NCBI GenBank assembly: GCA_025210735.1
Contig: JAOARD010000011.1
Span: 114,988 to 178,987 of the forward strand
Source: Bacteroidales bacterium
GTDB lineage: Bacteria > Bacteroidota > Bacteroidia > Bacteroidales > UBA6680
DNA: 64,000 bases
Direction of reading: 5' to 3'
In this document: positions 42,901-50,657 of the stretch, piece after piece
Layout: every line of letters starts with the position of its first letter
Numbering within the stretch: position 1 is the stretch's first letter
Notes under the pieces: model-generated
Seen by the model: only the letters and a program-made list of their open reading frames with translations
Told to the model about the DNA's origin: nothing
Database searches by the model: none
Translations under genes and position numbers: made by a program

Positions 42901-43654
42901 GCCATAATAATCTGTTATAAAGAACAACACCTCCCATTGGTAACAGGTTTGTGTTACGCTCGGTTACATCCCAATACTCTGTCATATGACCTATTGCATT
43001 GTTTCCGAACGGATCTAGCAGAGCTGATAGTGTTTTGCTGTCAAGATCGTTCAGTAATCCTTCTGACATTCCCTGAACAATAAACAGTATTATCATTGCA
43101 ATGAATCCTGCACCAATGTTTCGTGTAAATGTTATTATACCAAATACTATTGCACCGAACAGTAATATGTTTGGTAGTATAAAAATTCCGTATATCTGAA
43201 GATATGCAAGTGGTCTGAATTCGCCAACCATACCTTCGTTTACTCCGGGTAGTAGTTTTGCAATCAGAAAACCTAATCCGAAGAATATGAATATTCCCAT
43301 TGTAACAAGTATAGCACTCAGGAACTTTGCCGGAATGTATGATGATTTACGGAATGGGTAGGAGTAGAGTATTGAGTGCATGTCTGAACTGTAGTCGCGG
43401 TACACAGCTCCACCAACTATTGATGGTAGCAGCAGATATCCGAGAATAAGTATGTTGAAGCTGTAAAACAGTGCTATAGGCGAGTTGGCAATACGTACAG
43501 ATGCTTTTGTTGCAGTGCTGCTATCAAACACGCCTATGTTACCCGCCATTATAAGTGTTGATATAGCCAGCAGAACTACAGCATATATATATGTAGCCGG
43601 GTTTTTAAGCCAATACTTAATCTCAAAGTTGAATAGTGCGTTAAACTTATTCAT
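39986..43654 (-). CDS. Fused ABC-2 permease / M1-type aminopeptidase
   Basis: The 1222-residue protein begins with an ABC-2 permease half (about 1-260, six membrane segments), then a second permease-like block (about 320-600). A final segment near 590-610 leads to a large periplasmic M1 peptidase-like domain. The zinc motif HEMAHQWWAH is at 939-948, followed 19 residues later by the ligand Glu in SESLAEF. No GAMEN motif is evident; QSFPNTIPFSEAIGF occupies that place. Such permease/M1 fusions are a known Bacteroidota family of unknown substrate. The ATPase gene lies 2 bp upstream on the same strand and should supply the nucleotide-binding subunit. Confidence 0.88.
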   Translation of the reverse strand: MNKFNALFNFEIKYWLKNPATYIYAVVLLAISTLIMAGNIGVFDSSTATKASVRIANSPIALFYSFNILILGYLLLPSIVGGAVYRDYSSDMHSILYSYPFRKSSYIPAKFLSAILVTMGIFIFFGLGFLIAKLLPGVNEGMVGEFRPLAYLQIYGIFILPNILLFGAIVFGIITFTRNIGAGFIAMIILFIVQGMSEGLLNDLDSKTLSALLDPFGNNAIGHMTEYWDVTERNTNLLPMGGVVLYNRLLWLAVSALIFTLTYTRFRFSQSALSFNLFSKKGKTVVKDNFNNINEINLPKVTTDTSRNWNLKLMWSCSVTDLKYILKSVPFMVLLGVGLLSMYVSHTTTHMLYDTQTYPTTWKMLLVPGETFSLFMILITFLYSGMLIQRERRNKMFELVDTTQTPNWVQYMSKFIAIVKVQVILLAIVMISSIIIQISEGYYDIEPTHYLYELFILILPEYIVWAALAMFVQSLFTNFYIGFFTLFIFYVCSPFLRYAGLDQAIYLFNSGPGFSYSDMNGYGSNIPAYMFYRLYWLLLSFGLLYTGLAIWRRGVKETIRIRFRRAKENKTKLLKVALIVFYGGFLLTGGYIFWFNNIKHEHKTGKERELERVECEKKYSKYYNIPQPRITDVNVDVDIYPETRDLKIKGQYIVKNKTDKIIDSVHVNYSYDNTKVEFSRNAKLVSKDTLFNYNIYQLDKPLMPGETMKVNFSMSTKKNHFLRSNSPVLSNGTFINNMSFPMFGYSRNGEISNNTVRKKYGLPKRQRMASPTDSSALGNTYISECADWVNFETTVSTSSDQIAIAPGYLQKKWTKDNRTYFHYKMDAPILNFYSWVSAKYEIYKDKYNDIDIEVYYHKTHKYNIERMAEAVKASLEYYGKSYSDYQHRQVRIIEFPRTMGTFAQSFPNTIPFSEAIGFIAKVDESEKGGVDYVYHVTAHEMAHQWWAHQVIGANVRGATLMSESLAEFSAIKVLENKYNKEKIRKFMKHELNTYLSGRGFETHKEQPLMYNENQQYIHYNKGAVAMYAIADYMGVDKLNNALSEYIDMVGFQEPPYTTSPEFVDLMKKHMPDTLDYVITDMLETITLFNNKVKDATVTETEDGKYKVEFMVEAEKYRVISPEKGDATVIEGDEAKVSISFGNREDKDEKKYIDMNDWIDLAIFAKDEDGNEQEIMLKKVHITGKENKFSFTVDKKPFSVGIDPYHKLIDRKTSDNIKEVKQS

Positions 43655-43656
43655 GA

Positions 43657-44532
43657 TTATTTACCATTTTTTAGTGCAACAAAGTATACATCTTCAAGAT
43701 CGGCCTGTTTGTGCTCAAAAGACTCGTCAGGTTTGCTTTCGGCAAAGATGTTAATGTTCATACTATTATCGTCGTTGAATCTGGTAGATAGTATATCAAA
43801 CTTATCTTGATGTTCCTTAAGCGTCTCTCTCTCTATTCGTTTTGTCCACATCTTGTCTGCAAGTTTCTCTGTTGCATGTCTTGGTGTGTGGTGCTGAAGT
43901 ATTGTACCTCCGTTCATTATAGCCATATCGGTACATAGCTCTTTTACATCCTCAACAATGTGTGTAGAGAATATTACAATGTTGTTGGTTCCTATCTCTC
44001 TAAGCACATTCAGGAATCTGCTTCTCTCGGCAGGATCGAGACCGGCTGTTGGCTCATCAACAATAATAAGTTTTGGATTATTAAGCAGCAGCTGTGCTAT
44101 GCCAAAGCGCTGTTTCATACCTCCTGAGTATCCGGCAACGTTCTTTTTGCGAACCTGTGTAAGGTTTGTTTGCTCAAGTACTGCCTCTACAACCTCTTTA
44201 CGTTCGTGTTTGTTTGCAATACCTTTTAGTTTTGCAAAGTGGTTAAGCAGATTCTCTGCCGACATTTTTGGGTATACACCAAACGACTGTGGAAGATAAC
44301 CCAGTGTATTACGCAGGGTCATTTTGTCTTTAAGAATGTCTACTCCGTTTAGTAAAATTTTTCCTGAGTCGGCCTCCTGAAGCGTAGCAATGGTTCTCAT
44401 TAGCGTAGATTTACCTGCACCGTTTGGTCCAAGAAGTCCGAACATACCGGCTTCAATGTTAATGTTTACATTGTTAAGTGCTTTTACACCATTACTATAG
44501 GTTTTAGTAAGGTTCTCAATTATTAGTTCCAT
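43657..44532 (-). CDS. ABC transporter ATP-binding protein for the M1-fused permease
   Basis: The 291-residue protein has Walker A GPNGAGKST near 34-42, Q-loop YLPQSFGVYPKMS, signature YSGGMKQRFGIAQ (near 139), Walker B LIIVDEPTAGLDP and H-loop FSTHIVEDVKELC. A C-terminal extension of about 75 residues follows. It belongs to the ABC-2 exporter ATPases. The 2-bp gap to the permease/M1 fusion gene downstream indicates an operon and a functional pair. Confidence 0.92.
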   Translation of the reverse strand: MELIIENLTKTYSNGVKALNNVNINIEAGMFGLLGPNGAGKSTLMRTIATLQEADSGKILLNGVDILKDKMTLRNTLGYLPQSFGVYPKMSAENLLNHFAKLKGIANKHERKEVVEAVLEQTNLTQVRKKNVAGYSGGMKQRFGIAQLLLNNPKLIIVDEPTAGLDPAERSRFLNVLREIGTNNIVIFSTHIVEDVKELCTDMAIMNGGTILQHHTPRHATEKLADKMWTKRIERETLKEHQDKFDILSTRFNDDNSMNINIFAESKPDESFEHKQADLEDVYFVALKNGK

Positions 44533-44627
44533 ATTGTTAATATATTTAGTTCTGTTTTGTTAAATGTTATTGTAGGATTGTGAAATTAACAAAAAGTTTA
44601 ACGTAAAACATTAATAAATATTTTTTT

Positions 44628-44660
44628 ATCAAAAAAAACCCGGGAATCACACTCCCGGGT
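44628..44660 (-). terminator. Intrinsic terminator of the efflux operon
   Basis: A perfect 8-bp stem ACCCGGGA (44638-44645) / TCCCGGGT (44653-44660) with a 7-base loop; on the minus strand a run of eight T follows. It ends the three-gene operon 44693-49135 and separates it from the ABC/M1 genes. Confidence 0.92.
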
Positions 44661-44692
44661 AGAACCTTTATGTAAATATAGTAGCTTGAGTT

Positions 44693-47131
44693 TTACTCAT
44701 ATTTTAACACATTAACAGGTTTTGCTGTGGCAGCTCTGTAAGCCTGCCATATTACAGTAATAATAGACAAAGTAAGTAACAGTATAAACGATAGTATAAA
44801 CGGAAGCGCTGATATTGATGTATGGTATGCGAATCCGGCTAACCATTTGTTCATTAATATGTATGCTATAGGGAATCCTATTACAGATGCTATTGCAACA
44901 AGTTTTGTAAAATCAATTACCAACATTTTAATTATGCTGCCATCTTTTGCTCCCATTACTTTTCTTACACCAATCTCTTTTTTGCGTTGCTGCGCTTCAA
45001 ATGATGCCAAACCAAACAGACCAAGCATTGCAACGAATATTGTGAATATTGTGGCTCCGACAAACAGTTTACCAAATTCCTCTTGTTTTTTAAATTTCTT
45101 TGCAAACTCTGTGTCAAGGAATGAGTAGTTAAATGGGTATACTGATTCTGCTTTTCTCCACTCTTTCTCAATAATGTCAAGTGTAGATTTAATATCGGTG
45201 CTATTTACATTTATTACTATATGCGATCTTGGATTTCCTCCCCAGTCAGATATTGCAATAGGCATTATCTCTACATCAAAGTTGTCTACATGAAAATCTT
45301 CTACCAGACCAACTATAACTGAGTTTCTTACGCCTTTAATTCTCATAATTGTACCAACAACAGGTTCAGTAAGGTCAAATTTTCTGGCAAAGGCTCTGTT
45401 AACAATTATCTCTTGGTTATGGTTTGCAAAACTTTCTTCAGAACTATATATCTTGTTTAGCTCTTCTTCTTCAATATGTCTGTATCTGCCACCTTCAACT
45501 AACTTAATGCCCATAACATCTATAAAGTTAGGATCAGCAACAATAAAGTTATATGCCTCTACTGTACCATCTTTCTTTTCAAAGGCATTTTGTCCCATTG
45601 TTTCGCCTGGCATGTTAGAGGTTACTGATATATCAGTTATATTACTGTGTTTCTTCAGCTCCTGCATTAAAGCATCATATTTTCCTTCGGCTAAATAGTC
45701 GTCTCTCACCTTAAGAGTTATTACCTGATCTGGTTCAAAACCAAGATCTTTATTGTGCATAAAGTTTATCTGTTTGTATATAAACATTACACTTACAATA
45801 AGAACTGCCGATACAATAAATTGAGATACAACAAGAATCTTACGAAGAGTTCCTCCTTTTTTACTTGTAGAGAAACTTCCTTTAAGAACCTTAACTGGCT
45901 CAAAGTGCGATAATATAATTGCCGGAACAAGACCTGCAATAAAACCTATGAATAGTGATGTAATAATTGATATTGTGATTATCATCAAGAATCCGTTACC
46001 AACTATTGATAGTTCTTTACCAAGTATTCCGTTAAAGAATGGTAGTGTAAGTTCTGCTATAATAAATCCTAATATAAGAGCAATAAAACTTTGTACCACA
46101 GACTCTGTAATGAACTGTGAAATCAGACGACTTTTGTTTGAGCCGGATACCTTTCTTACACCCACCTCTTTTGCTCTACGGCTTGATTGTGCAGTTGCAA
46201 GGTTCATGTAGTTTATGCATGCAACAATAATTATTACAAGAGCTAACAGTATTGCGATATAAACATATGTGATATTTCCGTTTGTCTGAATTTCAAACAT
46301 ATATTTTGATTTCAGGTGTATATCGTTAAGTGGTTGGGCAAACATTGTAGCGTTCTCTTTATTCAGATTCGGAATGTATTGCGACATTACCGGAAGAACG
46401 TATTTCCACTGTAGCTGATTAATATTGTTTTTGAATGACTCAATATTGCTGCCTTCTTTAAGTTTAGCGTATGTGTGGTAGTTGTTTCTGGTTCCCCAGT
46501 AGTTCTGATTAACTTCATTTGAAGTGAACGACATGTATATCTCAAAATCTATATGAGCAGGTTTCATGTTCTCGTCAATAACACCATCAATAGTATACTC
46601 TCTGCCTCCATTAACCTTAACTGTTTTTCCGGCTGAGTTTATATCGCCGAATAGTCTTTTCGAAAGATCCTCAGAAATAACAAGTGTGTATGGTTTTACA
46701 AGAGCTGTTTCTCTGTTTCCGTACTTAAAAGGAAATGAGAATACATTAAAGAAGTTGTCATCAACTCTGGAGTATGTTTTTATATGGATTTTGTTATTGT
46801 CTACATTTAATACAAGTCCTGAACCAGAGTACAGATTACTTGTCCTGGTTGCATACTCAACCTCCGGTACCTCTGCCATAAGCGACTTTGCAAGTGGTTG
46901 AGATGTAATGATCATCTCTTCGTTTTTGTCGCCCATATTAAATGTTTGACCTATACGATAGATATTTTCTGACTTGTCGAACCACTTATCGTAACTGGTC
47001 TCCTCTTTTACATATAGTATTGATAATATCATTACTGCCATACATACTGATAAACCCAGTATGTTTAGAAATCCGTGCAGTCTGTTTCTGTTTATAGATC
47101 TGAATGATGATCTTATATAATTAAAAATCAT
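44693..47131 (-). CDS. FtsX/MacB-type ABC transporter permease
   Basis: The 812-residue protein has the double-FtsX layout common in Bacteroidota: TM1 (about 20-42, LHGFLNILGLSVCMAVMIL), a MacB-type periplasmic domain (about 45-285), three membrane segments (about 285-405), a further membrane anchor (about 430-450), a second periplasmic domain, and three C-terminal segments (about 690-800). The conserved cytoplasmic motif EVGVRKVSGSNKS appears in the first half and EIGVRKVMGAKDGS in the second. With the ATPase and adaptor upstream it forms a MacAB-like tripartite exporter. The substrate (antibiotic, lipid or peptide) is unknown. Confidence 0.9.
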   Translation of the reverse strand: MIFNYIRSSFRSINRNRLHGFLNILGLSVCMAVMILSILYVKEETSYDKWFDKSENIYRIGQTFNMGDKNEEMIITSQPLAKSLMAEVPEVEYATRTSNLYSGSGLVLNVDNNKIHIKTYSRVDDNFFNVFSFPFKYGNRETALVKPYTLVISEDLSKRLFGDINSAGKTVKVNGGREYTIDGVIDENMKPAHIDFEIYMSFTSNEVNQNYWGTRNNYHTYAKLKEGSNIESFKNNINQLQWKYVLPVMSQYIPNLNKENATMFAQPLNDIHLKSKYMFEIQTNGNITYVYIAILLALVIIIVACINYMNLATAQSSRRAKEVGVRKVSGSNKSRLISQFITESVVQSFIALILGFIIAELTLPFFNGILGKELSIVGNGFLMIITISIITSLFIGFIAGLVPAIILSHFEPVKVLKGSFSTSKKGGTLRKILVVSQFIVSAVLIVSVMFIYKQINFMHNKDLGFEPDQVITLKVRDDYLAEGKYDALMQELKKHSNITDISVTSNMPGETMGQNAFEKKDGTVEAYNFIVADPNFIDVMGIKLVEGGRYRHIEEEELNKIYSSEESFANHNQEIIVNRAFARKFDLTEPVVGTIMRIKGVRNSVIVGLVEDFHVDNFDVEIMPIAISDWGGNPRSHIVINVNSTDIKSTLDIIEKEWRKAESVYPFNYSFLDTEFAKKFKKQEEFGKLFVGATIFTIFVAMLGLFGLASFEAQQRKKEIGVRKVMGAKDGSIIKMLVIDFTKLVAIASVIGFPIAYILMNKWLAGFAYHTSISALPFILSFILLLTLSIITVIWQAYRAATAKPVNVLKYE

Positions 47132-47174
47132 AGTTATTAGGAATTAATTTAACAATGTTTGAGAAGAGTGTTTT

Positions 47175-47879
47175 TTAAGCAAACTCATATTTTGGTCTGT
47201 TTATCTTCTCGTTCACTACCTGACCATCAAGCAGGTTAACAACTCTGTTTGCAAAGCTTGCATCGTGGTTTGAGTGTGTAACCATAATTATTGTTGTTCC
47301 TTGTTCGTTCAGATCAATAAGCAGGTTCATAACCTCGTTACCGCTTTTACTGTCAAGATTTCCTGTTGGCTCATCGGCAAGTATTAACTTAGGGTTTGTT
47401 ATTAATGCTCTTGCTACAGCCACACGCTGTTGCTGACCACCTGATAGCTGCTGCGGAAAGTGTTTTGCTCTGTGAAGAATACCCATTCTTTCAAGAATCT
47501 TATTTACTCTCTCTTTACGCTCTTTTGAAGGAACCTTTGCATAAACAAGCGGAAGTTCTACATTCTCAAATAGTGTAAGATCATCTATAAGGTTAAAGTT
47601 CTGGAATACAAATCCAATGGTTTTTGTACGCAGCTCGTTGCGTTGTTTCTTATTTAATCCGGATGTGTTTGACCCGTTAATGTTGTACTCTCCGCCATCC
47701 ATATTGTCAAGAAGTCCAATTACATTCAGGAATGTTGTTTTTCCGCAACCTGATGGTCCCATTATTGCAACAAATTCTCCCTCTTGTACTTCAAAATTTA
47801 CCTTATTCAGAGCTGTAGTTTCAATCTCTTCAGTTCTATACTTTTTTATCAGGTTTTCAACTTTTATTAGCGTTTTCAT
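47175..47879 (-). CDS. MacB/LolD-type ABC ATPase
   Basis: The 234-residue protein is a complete nucleotide-binding domain of the MacB/LolD/FtsE group: Walker A GPSGCGKTT (near 39-47), Q-loop FVFQNFNLIDDLT, signature LSGGQQQRVAVARAL, Walker B LILADEPTGNLDSKSG and H-loop MVTHSNHDASFANR. It lies 14 bp after the adaptor gene and 43 bp before the permease gene, all on the minus strand, consistent with one transcript from the sigma-54 promoter at 49163-49178. Confidence 0.94.
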   Translation of the reverse strand: MKTLIKVENLIKKYRTEEIETTALNKVNFEVQEGEFVAIMGPSGCGKTTFLNVIGLLDNMDGGEYNINGSNTSGLNKKQRNELRTKTIGFVFQNFNLIDDLTLFENVELPLVYAKVPSKERKERVNKILERMGILHRAKHFPQQLSGGQQQRVAVARALITNPKLILADEPTGNLDSKSGNEVMNLLIDLNEQGTTIIMVTHSNHDASFANRVVNLLDGQVVNEKINRPKYEFA

Positions 47880-47893
47880 AATTGTTGTGTTAT

Positions 47894-49135
47894 TTATTTT
47901 AATATTACTTTATCTCTCTCTTTGTAGTCGTTGTATGACGATGTAACTATTTTCTCGCCCTCTTGCAGACCACTTAAAACCTCGTAGAACTCATTGTTGT
48001 TTCGTCCTATCTTAATCTCTCTCTTCTCTAGCTGGTTGTTGTTAACAACAAATACCCATTTTCCGCCTGTGCTCTGAAAGTGCATTCCTTTCGGAAGTCT
48101 TATAGCGTTTATCTTGTCAGCAAACTGTATCTTAACGCTTAGGGTCTGACCTCTGGTTATCTTATCTTTTAATTCGCTATTGAATCCAAGATCTATCTGA
48201 AACTCATTATTAGATACCTCAGGAAGAACCTTTTTTATTGTAAGTTCATACTCGTTATCGTTTATGTAACAGATTGCTTTTTGTCCTTCGCGTACTTTAT
48301 TTATATAGTATTCAGAAACAAATGCTCTAATAATAAATCCATCAAGTACATTTATTTTTCCCATTGTTTGACCTGAGTTGTAGTTCTGACCCAGAACCGG
48401 ATTAAATGATGAAAGACGCCCGGTAATTGGAGATTTTACAGTAAGATTACTACGGTTTTTTCTTAGTATCTCAAGGTTTCGCTCCATAAGGTTTATAGAT
48501 GTATTCAATCGCTCAAGTTGCTGTTCGCGGTTTTTTATCTCTTTTACTACACTTGTTTTAATCAACGCTGTTCTCTTTTTATGATACTCGTAAGATTCAA
48601 CAGATTTAAGATAATTATTTTTTGCAATAACACCTTTACGGTATAGTGCTGTATCCATTTTGTATTGGCGTTCTGCTTCAAAAAAGTCTTTCTCTTGCAG
48701 GTATAATTTATCGTTAAGGTCGCGTTGTGTATTCTCTATTATCAGGCGTGTATTTCTCAGATTATTTATCTGCTCAATGGTTGCTGTCTCCTGAGTCATA
48801 TATCTTAAAGATACATTTGGGTTAGATATCTTTACAAGAGGTTGTCCTGCTTGAACCATTGCACCATCTTCTGCAAATATCTCCTCTACCATTCCTCCTT
48901 CAATAACATTCACAAAAACTGTTGTTTTAGGTTCAACTGTCCCGTTTGCCATAATTATATCTTCAAAGGGTCCGTAGGTAACATCTTTTATAGTTACTCT
49001 GCTCTTATCAATCTCATATGAGAATAACTCGAATCCTGCTGAAATTGTAATTATTGTTATTGCAACAATTGTTATTAATGATATTGTTAATATTCTTTTT
49101 GGTGTAAATCTCTTCTTCTCTATTACTGTGTCCAT
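47894..49135 (-). CDS. HlyD/MacA-type periplasmic adaptor
   Basis: The protein has 413 residues from the ATG at 49135 (MDTVIEKKRFTPKRIL). One membrane segment (about 17-37) is followed by a barrel-sandwich/lipoyl half-motif (VNVIEGGMVEEIFAEDGAMVQAGQPLVKI in pieces), a coiled-coil hairpin (about 100-200, MTQETATIEQINN through LERLNTSINLMERN), the second lipoyl half (SPITGRLSSFNPVLGQNYNSG) and beta-barrel domains. An in-frame upstream start at 49291 would run through the sigma-54 promoter and the operator dyad, so it is rejected. It should link the inner-membrane ABC pair to an outer-membrane channel not encoded here. Confidence 0.9.
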   Translation of the reverse strand: MDTVIEKKRFTPKRILTISLITIVAITIITISAGFELFSYEIDKSRVTIKDVTYGPFEDIIMANGTVEPKTTVFVNVIEGGMVEEIFAEDGAMVQAGQPLVKISNPNVSLRYMTQETATIEQINNLRNTRLIIENTQRDLNDKLYLQEKDFFEAERQYKMDTALYRKGVIAKNNYLKSVESYEYHKKRTALIKTSVVKEIKNREQQLERLNTSINLMERNLEILRKNRSNLTVKSPITGRLSSFNPVLGQNYNSGQTMGKINVLDGFIIRAFVSEYYINKVREGQKAICYINDNEYELTIKKVLPEVSNNEFQIDLGFNSELKDKITRGQTLSVKIQFADKINAIRLPKGMHFQSTGGKWVFVVNNNQLEKREIKIGRNNNEFYEVLSGLQEGEKIVTSSYNDYKERDKVILK

Positions 49136-49162
49136 GATTCTTTTGTTGTTTGGTATAGTATA

Positions 49163-49178
49163 AGCCAACAATATGCCA
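49163..49178 (-). promoter_or_regulatory. Sigma-54 promoter of the efflux operon
   Basis: On the minus strand TGGCATATTGTTGGCT, compared with the consensus TGGCACGnnnnTTGCw: the invariant GG and GC doublets have the correct 10-bp spacing, with mismatches only at the C6, G7 and T13 positions. The start codon of the adaptor gene is 28 bp downstream. A sigma-54 activator is encoded divergently next door. Confidence 0.78.
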
Positions 49179-49240
49179 TTATATACCATAAATACCATCT
49201 TGTTGATTATTAGCAGTTTGTTTGTTTTGACGTATTTGGT

Positions 49241-49260
49241 TGTGTTCAAAAATGAACACA
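49241..49260. promoter_or_regulatory. Perfect inverted repeat, likely enhancer site of the NtrC-type regulator
   Basis: TGTGTTCA (49241-49248) and TGAACACA (49253-49260) form a perfect dyad with an AAAA centre, about 63 bp upstream of the sigma-54 -24 element and 57 bp upstream of the regulator's ATG. The position between divergent genes suggests it is bound by the regulator encoded at 49317. Confidence 0.7.
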
Positions 49261-49316
49261 GCTTTGCATGGTTTCGTACATTTGCATACATTTATCGTAC
49301 TATTTTCCGAACAGAT

Positions 49317-50657
49317 ATGGCAAAAAAGAGATCGCATATATTAATAATAGATGATGATTCAGATGTACTGATATCAACAAAATTATTTCTTAAAAGACAC
49401 TATTCAGATATTGATGTTACTGATAATCCAAGAGATATTAACAGCTTGTTGAGTGGTAACAAGTATGATGTTGTTCTGCTTGATATGAACTTCAGAAAGG
49501 GTGAGGATAGTGGCAAGGAGGGACTTTATTGGCTGAATCATATAAAGAGTATATCGCCCGATACAGGTGTGATTATGATTACAGCATACGGATCAATTGA
49601 TTTAGCTGTAGAGGCTGTTCAGAAAGGAGCTGCCGATTTTATACTTAAACCATGGGAAGGGAAGAAGGTTCTTGAGGTTATTGATAAGATTTTAAGTGGA
49701 AGAAAAAAGATCAGTAATAGCGATGATGGTAACAAACCTGTTATAGTTGGAGAGTCTGAAGCAATAAAGAAATTGTTAGACGATATTAAAAGGGTTGCTA
49801 TAACTGATGCCAACGTGCTTATTCTGGGAGAGAATGGTACAGGTAAACAGTTGGTGGCAAATCTTATTCATTATTACTCCTCACGAAAGGGTAATGATTT
49901 TATTACTGTTGATTTAGGATCGTTGAATGATAATGTTTTTGAGAGTGAGCTTTACGGACATGTAAAGGGTGCTTTTACAAGTGCAATATCAGATAAGGTT
50001 GGTAGATTTGAGATGGCTGATAAGGGAACCCTGTTTTTGGATGAGATTGGTAATGTTCCGGTTCAGCAACAGGCAAAGTTACTTACCAGTATTCAGAATA
50101 AGGTTGTTAATAAGGTTGGCGATGATAAAACCAGCAGTGTTGATGTAAGGATAATATCTGCAACAAATGGTAATTTGCACGATATGGTTCAGAGCGGAGA
50201 GTTCAGAGAAGATTTGTTATACCGTATTAATACAATTGAGCTTCTGGTTCCTCCGTTGAGGGAGAGACATGACGACATTCCGTTGTTGATAAATTACTTT
50301 ATTAACAAGTATACATTGGAGTACGGAAAAGAGGGGTTAGAGATAGATCCGAAAACAGTTGATATAATGTGCAGATATCCGTGGCCCGGAAATATCAGGG
50401 AGTTGGAACATGCAATTGAGCGGATGGTAATTATGACAGACGGGGTGTGTATTATGCCTGATGATTTTCAGCTCAAGAGTAAGAGTCAGTCAGGTGCAGA
50501 TATGTCTGAACCGGATACGTTGAATCTTGAGGAGATGGAGAGGTTATGTGTAATAAAAGCTCTTGATAAACATAAAGGAAATATATCAAAGGCAGCAGAA
50601 GAGTTAGGACTTACACGTGCTGCACTATACCGTAGAATAAGTAAGTATGAGATATAA
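49317..50657 (+). CDS. NtrC-family sigma-54-dependent response regulator
   Basis: The protein has 446 residues from the ATG at 49317 (MAKKRSHILIIDDDSD). A receiver domain carries the acidic triad and phospho-acceptor Asp56 (VVLLDMN). The AAA+ domain has Walker A GENGTGK at 171-177, the sigma-54 contact loop as GAFTSA (218-223) instead of GAFTGA, Walker B GTLFLDEIG and arginine-finger region FREDLLYRIN. A Fis-type HTH ends the protein (GNISKAAEELGLTRAALYRRI). It should activate the divergent efflux operon. The upstream in-frame start at 49173 passes through the operator and is rejected. The kinase gene overlaps its 3' end by 11 bp. Confidence 0.93.
   Translation: MAKKRSHILIIDDDSDVLISTKLFLKRHYSDIDVTDNPRDINSLLSGNKYDVVLLDMNFRKGEDSGKEGLYWLNHIKSISPDTGVIMITAYGSIDLAVEAVQKGAADFILKPWEGKKVLEVIDKILSGRKKISNSDDGNKPVIVGESEAIKKLLDDIKRVAITDANVLILGENGTGKQLVANLIHYYSSRKGNDFITVDLGSLNDNVFESELYGHVKGAFTSAISDKVGRFEMADKGTLFLDEIGNVPVQQQAKLLTSIQNKVVNKVGDDKTSSVDVRIISATNGNLHDMVQSGEFREDLLYRINTIELLVPPLRERHDDIPLLINYFINKYTLEYGKEGLEIDPKTVDIMCRYPWPGNIRELEHAIERMVIMTDGVCIMPDDFQLKSKSQSGADMSEPDTLNLEEMERLCVIKALDKHKGNISKAAEELGLTRAALYRRISKYEI

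Noticed and set aside
44628..44660. Operator for the ABC/M1 genes
   Set aside because: The GC-rich hairpin with eight T on the minus strand directly after the permease gene stop is better explained as that operon's terminator.
49136..49316. Upstream starts of the adaptor gene (49291) and of the NtrC-type regulator gene (49173)
   Set aside because: The two extensions overlap each other on opposite strands and run through the sigma-54 promoter and dyad; the family N-termini begin at 49135 and 49317.
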